From assembly GCA_013375475.1 (NCBI GenBank), contig JABXKD010000031.1, positions 1 through 39,826 on the forward strand: DNA of 39,826 bases, written 5' to 3'. Of the stretch, positions 16,575 to 25,368 are shown one piece after another; the stretch's first letter is position 1; every line of letters starts with the position of its first letter. The position numbers were made by a program, and so were the translations under genes. Source of the DNA: Promethearchaeota archaeon (GTDB taxonomy: Archaea; Asgardarchaeota; Lokiarchaeia; Sigyniarchaeales; SOKP01). The notes beneath the pieces are model-generated. The model was not told where the DNA came from. It did not search any database and saw only the letters and a program-made list of their open reading frames with translations.

Positions 16575-18128
16575 ATGGTAAGAACAAAAGAACAGTACGT
16601 GAAAGATTTAGGTAGAATGAAACCAAATCTGTATTACGATGGAAGAGAATTCGATAGGTTGGATGATCTTCATACCCCCTGTCTAAATACGATAGGAGTT
16701 ACTTTCGATGCTTTCGATGATCCTGAATACAAAGATTTAGTTCAAGTAAAATCTCATCTTACTGGTGAAATAATTAGTCGATTTACACACATTCATCATA
16801 GTACTGACGACCTGCATAAAAAGCAAGATATGACGCGTAAATTGTGTCAAAAAACTGGTGGATGTATTCAGCGATGCATGGGATGTGACGCAGCAAACGC
16901 AATTTACAACGTTTCTTATGAGGCTGATAAATTAAATAAGGGAGAATCTCAATACCATGATAATTTTAAAAAATGGCTATTGAGATTTCAACAAGAAGAT
17001 TTAGTAGCAGCTGGGGCGCAAACTGATGTAAAAGGGGATCGAATTAAACGTCCAGCTGATCAGGCAGATCCTGATATGTACGTCCATGTTGTAGAAAAGA
17101 AGAAAGATGGAATTATAGTGGCCGGTTGTAAACTACACATTTCAGAAGCATCCGTTTCTGATGAACTACTAGTTATCCCAACAAGAGCACTAAGACCAGA
17201 AGATAAAGACTATGCCGTAGCGTTTGCGGTTCCTGCAGATTATGAGGGTGTGACCCAAGTGATTACTGTTCATAATCTCCGTAAAAGGGAGCATTTTCCT
17301 CGAGGTTTCATGCCAGGAGGTACGGATTCGTATATCATTTTTGACGATGTATTCGTACCCTGGGAAAGAGTCTTTTTATGTGGTGAAAACAACCATGGAG
17401 GCGCCCTCGCCTTACTGTTTGGTCTCTTTCACAGGCACAGTTATTCGGGATGTAAACCAGCAATTGGTGATATAGTCACGGGAACAGCAGCTTTGGCAGC
17501 GGAATATAACAATATCGCAAAAGCTTCCCATGTAAGGCATAAATTGGCCGAATTAATCATGGTTACCGAACTTGGGTACGCTGCGGGATATACTGCTTCT
17601 GATCTAGGAAAACCAGAAGTATACATGCCTGGTTTGGGTTTTATACCATATGGTCCCGGAAGTTTTATTCCTCACTCAATTTACGCCAATGTTGGAAGGT
17701 GTATAACTGGAGAAAATGTATTCCGTGAAGCTGAGATAATAACAGATATTTCGGGAGGTATTCCAGCAACATTTCCACACGAAGCTGATTTTGTTAATCC
17801 TAAATTAAAGGATAAACTCTATAAATATATTACCAGAAATCCAAAGATTGCACCTGAAAATGCAGCACAATTCTGGCGGTATGTTGGAGATGGGTTATGT
17901 TCAGCATCCGGAGGAATTAGTCTTGTTGGAGGTTACCATGGAGGAGGGAGCCCAGTTATGGAAGAAATAGCCATTACTACCCAGTACGATATAGAGGCTC
18001 GAAAAGAGATGGTAAAAAAAATCGCTGGTATAGATGATGAGTTAAATAAAAAAAGATTGAAAAATAATCATGGGAATACCACAAAATTGATTTCCCCTGA
18101 CCTAAGCAAAACGGTTTCAGAAAAGTAA
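16575..18128 (+). CDS. 4-hydroxybutyryl-CoA dehydratase-like FAD/[4Fe-4S] enzyme
   Basis: 517 residues of the AbfD/HpaB family. All four cluster ligands of Clostridium aminobutyricum AbfD have counterparts: C97 and C101 (CIQRC), H286 and C293 (HRHSYSGC), plus the Tyr and Lys beside them (Y290, K294). That separates it from FAD-only 4-hydroxyphenylacetate hydroxylases. By alignment from memory, three other catalytic residues differ: E257 becomes D251, T190 becomes S190, and E455 becomes G452. AbfD makes crotonyl-CoA from 4-hydroxybutyryl-CoA by radical dehydration and also isomerises vinylacetyl-CoA. The changes suggest another hydroxyacyl-CoA substrate or only part of the reaction (inference). 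It is monocistronic, about 27 residues longer than AbfD, and convergent with the TetR gene. A TATA-like ATAAATATA lies at about 16522-16530. Confidence 0.85.
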   Translation: MVRTKEQYVKDLGRMKPNLYYDGREFDRLDDLHTPCLNTIGVTFDAFDDPEYKDLVQVKSHLTGEIISRFTHIHHSTDDLHKKQDMTRKLCQKTGGCIQRCMGCDAANAIYNVSYEADKLNKGESQYHDNFKKWLLRFQQEDLVAAGAQTDVKGDRIKRPADQADPDMYVHVVEKKKDGIIVAGCKLHISEASVSDELLVIPTRALRPEDKDYAVAFAVPADYEGVTQVITVHNLRKREHFPRGFMPGGTDSYIIFDDVFVPWERVFLCGENNHGGALALLFGLFHRHSYSGCKPAIGDIVTGTAALAAEYNNIAKASHVRHKLAELIMVTELGYAAGYTASDLGKPEVYMPGLGFIPYGPGSFIPHSIYANVGRCITGENVFREAEIITDISGGIPATFPHEADFVNPKLKDKLYKYITRNPKIAPENAAQFWRYVGDGLCSASGGISLVGGYHGGGSPVMEEIAITTQYDIEARKEMVKKIAGIDDELNKKRLKNNHGNTTKLISPDLSKTVSEK

Positions 18129-18223
18129 TCAATATAAAATTATTTATTTTCTTTTTTAAAATTTTGATTTTTAAAAGTTGTAATTGTAAAAAATGCTAAA
18201 TATTGACCCTATAATTTTTTAAT

Positions 18224-18931
18224 CTATTTTTTCTGATTCACTCCTGAATCCTTTAAAATAAAGTCTAGTTTTTCTAAAACGAAATTACGAAATTCTAAAC
18301 TATTGAAATCGGTTTTAAAAGATAAGATTTCACTAATTTTATCTCCTTTAAAATCAGAATTTTGCTCAAGCATCCTCATATTTCGTTCTACTATAGCAGC
18401 ACCTAATATTAAGCTATAAATAAAGAAAGTAATCAATCCTGGATTAGAATAATTAATTTCCTTTGCTTCAATTGCATCTTGTACTACTTTTGCTGTACCT
18501 CTTAAATAATTAAATTCGTGGTATTCTTTTTCAAATGGTCCTCTCTTGTCAGAAGGGGGAGATTCTGTCAGGTGCATCATGCTAAAAGCCCCATAATCCT
18601 TATAAGCAAATTCTAAAAAATTAGTAAAAAACTTCATTAAAAGATCAATCACAACCCCCCTATGTTCTTTCATAATTTTGATATTTTCGTTTCGATATTG
18701 ATTAAAAAATTTATTTCGAATAATAATCCACAATTCTCTTTTACTCTCAACATAATTATACAAATTATTTTGGTTCATTCCAAGAATTTTAGCTAACTGC
18801 CGAAGAGAGAAGCCATCTCTTCCTTTTTCTAAAAATAACTCTTTTCCTGCTTCTATGATTTGTTCAAATTGAGCTGCTTTTTTTTCAGGTGAACGACTTC
18901 GAGTTTGTTTTTTACTTGATTTCTTACTCAT
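18224..18931 (-). CDS. TetR-family transcription regulator
   Basis: About 235 residues from the ATG at 18931. An ATG four codons upstream (18943) is possible, but its ATGGAG supplies a well-spaced GGAG ribosome site for the inner ATG. The N-terminal DNA-binding domain is clear: FEQIIEAGKELFLEKGRDGFSLRQLAKILGM..., with helix-turn-helix SLRQLAKILGMNQNNLYNYVESKREL. The C-terminal part is a helical ligand domain of the usual size. The gene ends the long minus-strand catabolic series, and fatty-acid or acyl-CoA responsive TetR proteins are often placed like this. An operator-like repeat lies in its own promoter (see 18965-18999), so it may repress itself and other genes of the island. Confidence 0.9.
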   Translation of the reverse strand: MSKKSSKKQTRSRSPEKKAAQFEQIIEAGKELFLEKGRDGFSLRQLAKILGMNQNNLYNYVESKRELWIIIRNKFFNQYRNENIKIMKEHRGVVIDLLMKFFTNFLEFAYKDYGAFSMMHLTESPPSDKRGPFEKEYHEFNYLRGTAKVVQDAIEAKEINYSNPGLITFFIYSLILGAAIVERNMRMLEQNSDFKGDKISEILSFKTDFNSLEFRNFVLEKLDFILKDSGVNQKK

Positions 18932-18943
18932 AAATTTCTCCAT
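18925..18943 (-). promoter_or_regulatory. Ribosome site choosing the inner start of the TetR gene
   Basis: Read on the minus strand the sequence is ATGGAGAAATTTATGAGT. The GGAG in the first codons is spaced seven bases before the inner ATG (18929-18931), which makes that ATG the better start. No comparable site precedes the outer ATG. Confidence 0.5.
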
Positions 18944-18964
18944 TAATTTTATCTAGAGTTGAAT

Positions 18965-18999
18965 TTAATCAAATTTATTTCAAGCTTAATCAAATTAAG
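18965..18999. promoter_or_regulatory. Tandem operator-like repeat upstream of the TetR gene
   Basis: TTAATCAAATT occurs twice, at 18965-18975 and 18986-18996, 21 bases apart or two DNA turns. The second copy sits in a perfect palindrome CTTAAT-CAA-ATTAAG (18985-18999); the first sits in AATTT-AATC-AAATT. Placed 34-70 bases before the TetR start, this is a plausible autoregulatory operator. The DNA is AT-rich, so chance repeats must be considered. Confidence 0.5.
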
Positions 19000-19071
19000 T
19001 ATCAATAACTTAAATATAATCTGTATATTTGAAAAAATAGTATATTTATCTAAATAAAAAATTGCTTTTAT

Positions 19072-19956
19072 TTAAATCAAACCTGCTGACTTTAATCCTT
19101 TAATTATCCATTCCACTAACATTTTGTATGTGATCTTACCCTCTGGATAAAAAGAATCTAATTCATGTAATCTATCAATGAAACTGTTAACTACATCTTC
19201 TGTTCTATGATTTTTCTCTAATAATGAAATAAAATAATCTCTCCAAAAAATGTAGCAAAATTTGGCGTACGTAGGAAGGATCTTTGCTGAATCCTCAGTT
19301 AATAAACCATAATGAGAAAAGGCAATTACAGAATAATCGATATTTTTCACTTTATTAAAAGTAGATAATAGTTTCTCTTGAGAAAATTCAGGGGGCATAA
19401 TTGGTGGGGATATAAACTTTTCCCATAAATTTCCTAAAGCATCTCCTAAATACAATATCATATTTTTTTGATCTAATATAGAAATACTACAATTTGTGTG
19501 ACCCGGGGTTTCATAAATTAGCAATTCCATTCCGCCTAGGTCAATTGTATCTCTTTCTTTTACAGGAGTAATATTCTCTACTGGCTCTAAATCTGTAATT
19601 ACCTCTGAGAAGCCTTCATTGTATTTTGAATTATTTTTTAACGATTCTATGGCAGGCTTTGCTGCAAATACTTCAATATTTGGAAATCTTTTTTGAAAAA
19701 CTGTGGTTCCACCAGCATGATCCCAATGAGAATGCGTTAATATAAGGATATCAGGTATAAGATTCAGATTCTTTAACCTTTTTGCAAATCTCTCTGCTTC
19801 TATAGGTCCTGATGTGTCAATAAGAGCTCTCTTTTTAGTTCCCTGCAAAACGTAGTAACTCATACTATACTCGGCATCACAAAGAAATGAATCAAATAAA
19901 TATGTATTGTTATTGAACTTTCCTTCATTTAATATCCAAGGCATAATTATTACCAT
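19072..19956 (-). CDS. Metallo-beta-lactamase-fold hydrolase
   Basis: 294 residues. The zinc motif HSHWDH lies at 75-80, followed by AGG, with ETPGHTNCSISI (metal histidine), LGDALG and AFSHYG as the later ligands. This is a glyoxalase II/lactonase-like member acting on thioesters or lactones. The start lies 5 bases after the stop of the acyl-CoA synthetase gene, so the two are probably co-transcribed. A thioesterase or acyl-CoA hydrolase role is plausible by context (inference). An in-frame ATG four codons in is an alternative start. The substrate cannot be read from sequence. Confidence 0.82.
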   Translation of the reverse strand: MVIIMPWILNEGKFNNNTYLFDSFLCDAEYSMSYYVLQGTKKRALIDTSGPIEAERFAKRLKNLNLIPDILILTHSHWDHAGGTTVFQKRFPNIEVFAAKPAIESLKNNSKYNEGFSEVITDLEPVENITPVKERDTIDLGGMELLIYETPGHTNCSISILDQKNMILYLGDALGNLWEKFISPPIMPPEFSQEKLLSTFNKVKNIDYSVIAFSHYGLLTEDSAKILPTYAKFCYIFWRDYFISLLEKNHRTEDVVNSFIDRLHELDSFYPEGKITYKMLVEWIIKGLKSAGLI

Positions 19957-19961
19957 TAATT

Positions 19962-22154
19962 TTAAAATCTATATTTTCCATTTAGAATGTTTTCATAAAT
20001 CTCTTCTGTGAGAAGCGTATATTTAGTGCTTTTTGGGAGATAAACATAAATAGGATTGTTTGTTTTTTTGATGTTGAATTCTATTTTTTTCATATCATAT
20101 TTCTGGATTTTATAAGTACTTGTAGTGTTTAATTCAGATAAGAATCGTATAAATATGGGAAGGGCATAATTAGGCAATTTATCTTGTAGCGTTTTTACAA
20201 AATTATTAAAGTCAAATTTATCGTGTTTAACAGTTGCTAATATTGATGCCATACCTGCCCGTCCTTCACATCCTGGGATTTCAACTCCATAAACAGAAGC
20301 GTGGTCGATTTCTTCAAAGGAAGAGATTAAATCTTCAACTTCTGTGGTAGATACATTCTCTCCTTTCCAGCGAAATGTATCACCAAGTCTATCCACAAAT
20401 TGAGCATGTTTATATCCAATATTCCGTACTAAATCACCTGCATTCATCCATACATCACCCTTTTCAAACGCATCATAAAATATTTTTTTCTCGGATGCTT
20501 TTTTATCCGTATAGCCAGCAAAAACGTAGTCAGACCATGCTTGTATAATCAATAAACCTGCTTGACCTTCTTCAACTCTTTGTAAAAATCCGTTTTTATC
20601 TCTTTCAGGTTCATTATTTTCAATGTTATACTTTACGATCGCATATGGAGCTGCGTTATATCCCACGGTACAATCTAAATTAAGATAATTGACAAATGCT
20701 CCCCACATTTCAGTCATTCCGTAGTGTTCATAGACTTCTTTTATACCAAATCGTTCTTTAAATTCTTTCCATATTTCAGGACTAAGACCATTACCACAAA
20801 TCTTGTAAACTCTATGATTTCGGTCCTCTGGAGTTGTTGGTTGATTAAAAAGATAGCGACAGATTTCTCCGATATAATTAAAACATGTAGCATTAAACTT
20901 TTTTATATCTTTCCAGAAATTTCGAACACTAAATCTTCGAGCAATAGCTACGGCTGATCCACCTCCGATAGCGGCTGACAATGCAAGATGGAGGGCGTTG
21001 CTATGAAACAAGGGAAGAGATATATACATAATGTCATCAGGTGTCATATGTAATATAACACCACCCCAGGTATTTATGGAAGTTGCTGTGTACATATTCC
21101 GAATGTGTGCTGCTTTTGGAAGTCCAGTTGTCCCAGAAGTAAAAATATAGACATAAGTATCTTTTCCCTTTATTTCGGTTTCAATAGACGGATTTTCTCT
21201 ACTTTTATCTTCAATCTCTTTTTGAAGTTCGATAAAATCTTCGGGTATTTCAATTTTCCCCTTATCCTTCAGAAAAAAGAGTTTCTCTTTCCCTGTTAAG
21301 CCTAATTCTGATTTTATCTCTTCAAAAGGTTCAATAAGTTCCTCTCCAATAATATGGATTTTTACCGGATTGATAGTTAAGCTATGCAGTAGTATTGAAG
21401 ATCGTTGTTTTGTGTTAATCAAAGCTCCTATGGAACCAATTTTTGACATCGCTCCAATTAAAAACAACAACTCGGGTCTGTTTTCCACGAAAATATTAAT
21501 TACTTCTCCTTTAGTTACACCTAAAGAAAGAAGATAATTAGCATATTGATTAGTGATTTCGTTGAATTCTTTATATGTATAAATGACATCTTCGTAATAA
21601 ATAGCAGCATTACTGGAATAGTGTTCTGCGTTATATTCTAGATGAATACCAAGCGAGACATTGTCGTCTGGTCCAGCTTTAGCATTATTTATTGTAGTAT
21701 TGAAGAAATCGCATAATCTCCAGTAAACAGATAAGAAACCAAATATTACATCCCTATAACTTAAAACATACGGTGATTTTGATTTGTTTTCTTTTTCGGG
21801 TTCAACAGGTCCTATCCACTGAGAAAAGTACTTTTTTAGATACCGTACCATAAAAGAATTTTCTACTCTCGATAATAATTCATCCTTTCCCTTCTCTGTT
21901 GCTTTTAAATAAAGTTCATCACTTTCTTTATATTCTTCAATAAATCCAGAAGTCTTTAATTTATTCTTCCATTCACGAAATAAAACCTCATCCATCCTAT
22001 CAGTAATACCTTTCCTAGAGTCATTAATAAGTTCTTTAAGTTTGTGAGGTCCAAAAACAGCTAATGTAAAAAGAAGAGCATCGTCATATTTTCCTCTGTT
22101 TAACCTCATTACGAATTTTTTGGGAAGTTTATCAGGTATTGTATTTATGCTCAT
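19962..22154 (-). CDS. Winged-helix / FATP-like acyl-CoA synthetase fusion
   Basis: 730 residues. From about 165 on it is an AMP-forming acyl-CoA synthetase of the very-long-chain/fatty acid transport protein type: TSGTTGLPK at 339-347, SLPLFHSNALHLALS, YGMTEMWG, and the late hinge motif GDTFRWKGENVSTTEVED. The extra 160 residues at the N-terminus are not part of normal synthetases. Residues 22-100 read like a winged helix-turn-helix of the ArsR/PadR class (GPHKLKELIND, then KLKTSGFIEE, then LYLKATEKGKDEL). It activates a carboxylic acid with ATP and CoA. It would act after the aldehyde oxidoreductase encoded just upstream on the same strand. The regulator-like head may sense the DNA, a partner or nothing; this is untested. 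Confidence 0.88.
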   Translation of the reverse strand: MSINTIPDKLPKKFVMRLNRGKYDDALLFTLAVFGPHKLKELINDSRKGITDRMDEVLFREWKNKLKTSGFIEEYKESDELYLKATEKGKDELLSRVENSFMVRYLKKYFSQWIGPVEPEKENKSKSPYVLSYRDVIFGFLSVYWRLCDFFNTTINNAKAGPDDNVSLGIHLEYNAEHYSSNAAIYYEDVIYTYKEFNEITNQYANYLLSLGVTKGEVINIFVENRPELLFLIGAMSKIGSIGALINTKQRSSILLHSLTINPVKIHIIGEELIEPFEEIKSELGLTGKEKLFFLKDKGKIEIPEDFIELQKEIEDKSRENPSIETEIKGKDTYVYIFTSGTTGLPKAAHIRNMYTATSINTWGGVILHMTPDDIMYISLPLFHSNALHLALSAAIGGGSAVAIARRFSVRNFWKDIKKFNATCFNYIGEICRYLFNQPTTPEDRNHRVYKICGNGLSPEIWKEFKERFGIKEVYEHYGMTEMWGAFVNYLNLDCTVGYNAAPYAIVKYNIENNEPERDKNGFLQRVEEGQAGLLIIQAWSDYVFAGYTDKKASEKKIFYDAFEKGDVWMNAGDLVRNIGYKHAQFVDRLGDTFRWKGENVSTTEVEDLISSFEEIDHASVYGVEIPGCEGRAGMASILATVKHDKFDFNNFVKTLQDKLPNYALPIFIRFLSELNTTSTYKIQKYDMKKIEFNIKKTNNPIYVYLPKSTKYTLLTEEIYENILNGKYRF

Positions 22155-22217
22155 TTGACTGTTTAAGTCCTATTTTTATTCGAAAAATTAAATATAAATA
22201 TAATAAAAACTAGTTTT

Positions 22218-24080
22218 TTAAGGATTTACAATCCAATCTAGTTCTAATTCTTCAAGTTTAGATCGAGTAGGAATTCCGTTCTCATCCCATCCCATCATTG
22301 TGTAGTATGTTTTTATCGCATTTTTAAGTTTATCCGGGTCAATTTTGGTCTCAGAAAGAGCTCCTGAAGTATGCGGTTTGAAGAATCTATCAGGCAACCA
22401 ATCATCCTTCTTTGTAAGACCCTCTCTAGTGTTAAAGACTCTTGTCATTGTTGATATCCTTTCTCCTACTTTCATTAATTCCCATAGTGAAGTATTCCAA
22501 CCAGTTACTGCGTTTACAATTTCAGTAATATGATCGTAACGCCAAAAGACAAAGTAGCACATCAATAGGGCGTTAAATAAATATTTCCAATTAGTAATAT
22601 AAACCACTGCTCGTACCTTCTTTGAACTTAAATCATCCAACTCTAAAGGTTCTAAAATTCCTATAGCACCGTGGTACGCCATAACCCTCTTATGAGCAAT
22701 GGAATAATCATCCAAATTAGTCATGTGCTCTGCTCCCGTAGGTGATAATGCATGACCAAGTCCCATTCCTTGTTTAAGGCGAGGTTCATGCATTGGAATC
22801 TCAACACCCTTTACATGCATAGCGAATTTTTCCGATCCATTTTTCAACTTATCACTAGCTCGTTTAACACCTTCTGCTAATAGGTCACCTAATCCCTCGC
22901 GTTTGCCAATCAATTCAACCATTTGAACCATTGCTTCAGCGTTACCAAAGGTTAATTTAATACCATCAGTATCTTTATCTGTTAAAATTCCCTCCTCATA
23001 ACACTCCATTGCGAAACCAATAGAAACTCCAGTTGAAATTGTGTCTATCGAATATTTATTGCAAATTTCGTTCGCTTTACATACCGCTCTCACATCATCA
23101 ACTCCACAATTAGACCCTAAAGCGCCTAAAGTTTCATATTCCGGTCCTCCATATTTTGAATCAATGTTCCAAGGATCTCCGATTTTAACAACCTTTTTAC
23201 AACGGATAGAACAAGCATAGCACCCATCCTTCTCAAGTCCTAGTGTTTCTTTGATAGTATTAGGATCTAATGCTATGGCATTCGCAAATCCACCGTCCCT
23301 GAAATTTCGAAATGATAAATTACCAGATGATGCAGATTCTTCCATAATATTACCTCCTGTACCAAATTCAAAATATCCCGCATTTCTTTGCTGAAGAGTT
23401 TCATTAAATATTTTCAACACCGCTCTCAATTTCTCTTTATCTACTGCTTCCTGTCTTTGATTACCCCTTACAGCTATAGCTTTCAGGTTCTTAGATCCCA
23501 TAACAGCACCCATCCCAGTACGTCCCGCAGCATTTCTTAAATCATTAATGATACAAGCATATCTCACTAACCGTTCTCCTCCAGGACCAATTTGTGCCAC
23601 ACGGATATGTTCATCATTCAATTCTTCAAGAATTTTCTCTTGAACATCACCAGTAACTTTGCCCCAAAGATGATTTGCGTCTCTTATTTCAGCCTCACCA
23701 TCATGTATCCATAAATAAACAGGATTTTTTGCTTTTCCTTCTACTATAATAGCATCAAATCCAGCGTGTTTTAACTCAGCCCCCCAATGACCACCAACCT
23801 CTGCTTCACCAAATCCACCTGTTAAAGGAGATTTTGCTCCAACACTGTTTCTTCCTGTTCCGGGTATTGCTAATCCTGTTAAAGGACCACAGGCAAAAAT
23901 TAGTTTATTTTCAGGACCTAAAGGGTTAATACCTGCTTCTAATTCCTTTAAAAGATAATAGGCTACAAAACCTTCTCCACCAATATATCTTCGGCAAAAA
24001 ATCTCGTCAAGGACTTCAATTGAGATTTTTTCATTTGATAAATTAACTCTCAAAATATTTCCAGTATATCCATTTACCAT
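22218..24080 (-). CDS. aor: Aldehyde:ferredoxin oxidoreductase (tungsten type)
   Basis: 620 residues, typical AOR length. Cluster ligands C287, C290, C294 (GCYACSIRC) and C508 match Pyrococcus AOR positions closely. The tungstopterin-binding N-terminal segments are present (GPLTGLAIPGTGRNSVGAKSPLTGGFGEAEVGG) and LSPTGAEHMTNLDD lies in the second half. It oxidises aldehydes to acids with ferredoxin as acceptor. Among its same-strand neighbours, the zinc alcohol dehydrogenase upstream could make its aldehyde and the synthetase downstream could use its acid. It begins at the ATG at 24078-24080 and lies 63 bases before the synthetase start. Confidence 0.94.
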   Translation of the reverse strand: MVNGYTGNILRVNLSNEKISIEVLDEIFCRRYIGGEGFVAYYLLKELEAGINPLGPENKLIFACGPLTGLAIPGTGRNSVGAKSPLTGGFGEAEVGGHWGAELKHAGFDAIIVEGKAKNPVYLWIHDGEAEIRDANHLWGKVTGDVQEKILEELNDEHIRVAQIGPGGERLVRYACIINDLRNAAGRTGMGAVMGSKNLKAIAVRGNQRQEAVDKEKLRAVLKIFNETLQQRNAGYFEFGTGGNIMEESASSGNLSFRNFRDGGFANAIALDPNTIKETLGLEKDGCYACSIRCKKVVKIGDPWNIDSKYGGPEYETLGALGSNCGVDDVRAVCKANEICNKYSIDTISTGVSIGFAMECYEEGILTDKDTDGIKLTFGNAEAMVQMVELIGKREGLGDLLAEGVKRASDKLKNGSEKFAMHVKGVEIPMHEPRLKQGMGLGHALSPTGAEHMTNLDDYSIAHKRVMAYHGAIGILEPLELDDLSSKKVRAVVYITNWKYLFNALLMCYFVFWRYDHITEIVNAVTGWNTSLWELMKVGERISTMTRVFNTREGLTKKDDWLPDRFFKPHTSGALSETKIDPDKLKNAIKTYYTMMGWDENGIPTRSKLEELELDWIVNP

Positions 24081-24150
24081 ATAAAACCCATATTTTTTAA
24101 TTTAATTCAATAATATACATTTAAATTCCATCTTACTTATATAGCTTTTT

Positions 24151-25191
24151 TCATTGAATCTCAAGAATAGCTCTTCCAACTATTTTTCCCTGTTCAAGTT
24201 CCTCTAAGACTTCATTAATCTCTGAGAGTTTCGCAATTCTTCCTATATGAGTTTTTACTTTACCCTCTGCAGCTAACTGAATTAATTCTCTCATTTCTTC
24301 AATGTTTCCAACTAGACATGATGTAATATGAAGCCCTCTCAAGATAAAACCAAATGGATTTACCGAAAAGGAACCTTCACTTAAAGCGGGTAATCCTACA
24401 GCTACTAACACTCCTCCACGCCTAAGTAATTGTAAACCGAGTTCAAAACCAGCTACTTTTGATGCTAATACTACACTTGCACTTACGTCCTTAATTAGCC
24501 CTAATTTAAATTTTTTCCTCACTGTTTTTACCGCTTCATTCACATCTACAACTACATCAGCGCCCATTTTTTTTGTGAATTCTAATTTTTCAGGACCAAT
24601 ATCAACTCCAATGACTTTATATCCAAGGGCTTTTGCTATCTGAACTCCATAATGACCAAGACCACCTGCAGCTCCGATAATGGCAATGGTTTTCCCTGCA
24701 TGAATCCCGAATTTCGAAAGCTTTTTGATAGCGCTATACGCTGTTAAACCAGCACAAGCTAGTGGTACATCATTATTTCCGATTTCATCAGGTAGAATTA
24801 CTAATGCTTTTGCCCAGACCACAAAATATTCCGCAAAAACACCTTGTAGTTGCTTCCGATGTGCACAGAGCATAGGTTTACCCGCAAGACAATGTTCACA
24901 TGCACCACACCAATATGCTCCCGCGGTCCCTCCTAAGCCTAATATAACTCTCTCTCCTTTCTTAACATACTTCTCAGCACCAGGACCTAAATCTTCTACT
25001 ATTCCTATAGCTTCATGTCCCAAAGGAAATGGTGTCGGAACTTTTACCCAATCATTTTTTACCATATGTATATCTGAATGGCATACACCCACGGTAAGGA
25101 TTTTTACCAAAACCTCCTCATGTCCTGGAGTAGGTTTTGGTACTTCTTTTATACTTATTCTTCCTATTTCTTCAACTATAGCTGCTCGCAT
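24151..25191 (-). CDS. Zinc-dependent alcohol dehydrogenase (MDR family)
   Basis: 346 residues. The catalytic zinc site is GVCHSD (Cys, His-Ser) plus GHEAIG, and the structural zinc cysteines are the CGACEHCLAGKPMLC run. The Rossmann fold has GAAGGLGHYGVQIAKALG and VDIGPEKLEFTKKMGAD, where the acidic residue (VDIG) suggests NAD over NADP. It interconverts alcohols and aldehydes. The gene is co-oriented with AOR and the acyl-CoA dehydrogenase. The upstream gap holds the crotonase remnant listed separately. Confidence 0.92.
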   Translation of the reverse strand: MRAAIVEEIGRISIKEVPKPTPGHEEVLVKILTVGVCHSDIHMVKNDWVKVPTPFPLGHEAIGIVEDLGPGAEKYVKKGERVILGLGGTAGAYWCGACEHCLAGKPMLCAHRKQLQGVFAEYFVVWAKALVILPDEIGNNDVPLACAGLTAYSAIKKLSKFGIHAGKTIAIIGAAGGLGHYGVQIAKALGYKVIGVDIGPEKLEFTKKMGADVVVDVNEAVKTVRKKFKLGLIKDVSASVVLASKVAGFELGLQLLRRGGVLVAVGLPALSEGSFSVNPFGFILRGLHITSCLVGNIEEMRELIQLAAEGKVKTHIGRIAKLSEINEVLEELEQGKIVGRAILEIQ

Positions 25192-25274
25192 TATATTTCT
25201 TTCTCTTCTTATTAGATCTATAAAATATCGAATTTTTCAACAATATTATTCTAAATAATTGATCTTTTCTTAAG

Positions 25275-25364
25275 TTAGTCTTTGTTTAAAGCTAATTTTT
25301 CAGGATCCATTAATTCTATAGTAACAATGCTATCTCTAATTTCTGAAGTAATTTTATTTCCCAT
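25275..25364 (-). pseudogene. 29-codon enoyl-CoA hydratase N-terminal remnant
   Basis: An ATG at 25362-25364, four bases past the acyl-CoA dehydrogenase stop, opens a 29-codon frame ending in TAA at 25275. The peptide has the crotonase opening motif: IRDSIVTIELMDPEKLALN resembles the V-x-I-x-L-(N)-x-P-E-K-x-x-A-L-N block at the start of enoyl-CoA hydratases. The rest of the gene is absent before the alcohol dehydrogenase start 83 bases away. So this looks like the truncated 5' end of a deleted hydratase gene. A chance short peptide is possible because only about 14 positions match. Confidence 0.55.
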
Positions 25365-25368
25365 AGCT

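Noticed and set aside
24725..25258. 177-codon plus-strand frame over the alcohol dehydrogenase
   Set aside because: Antisense to clear zinc-site coding sequence. Cys-rich look is the mirrored structural zinc region.
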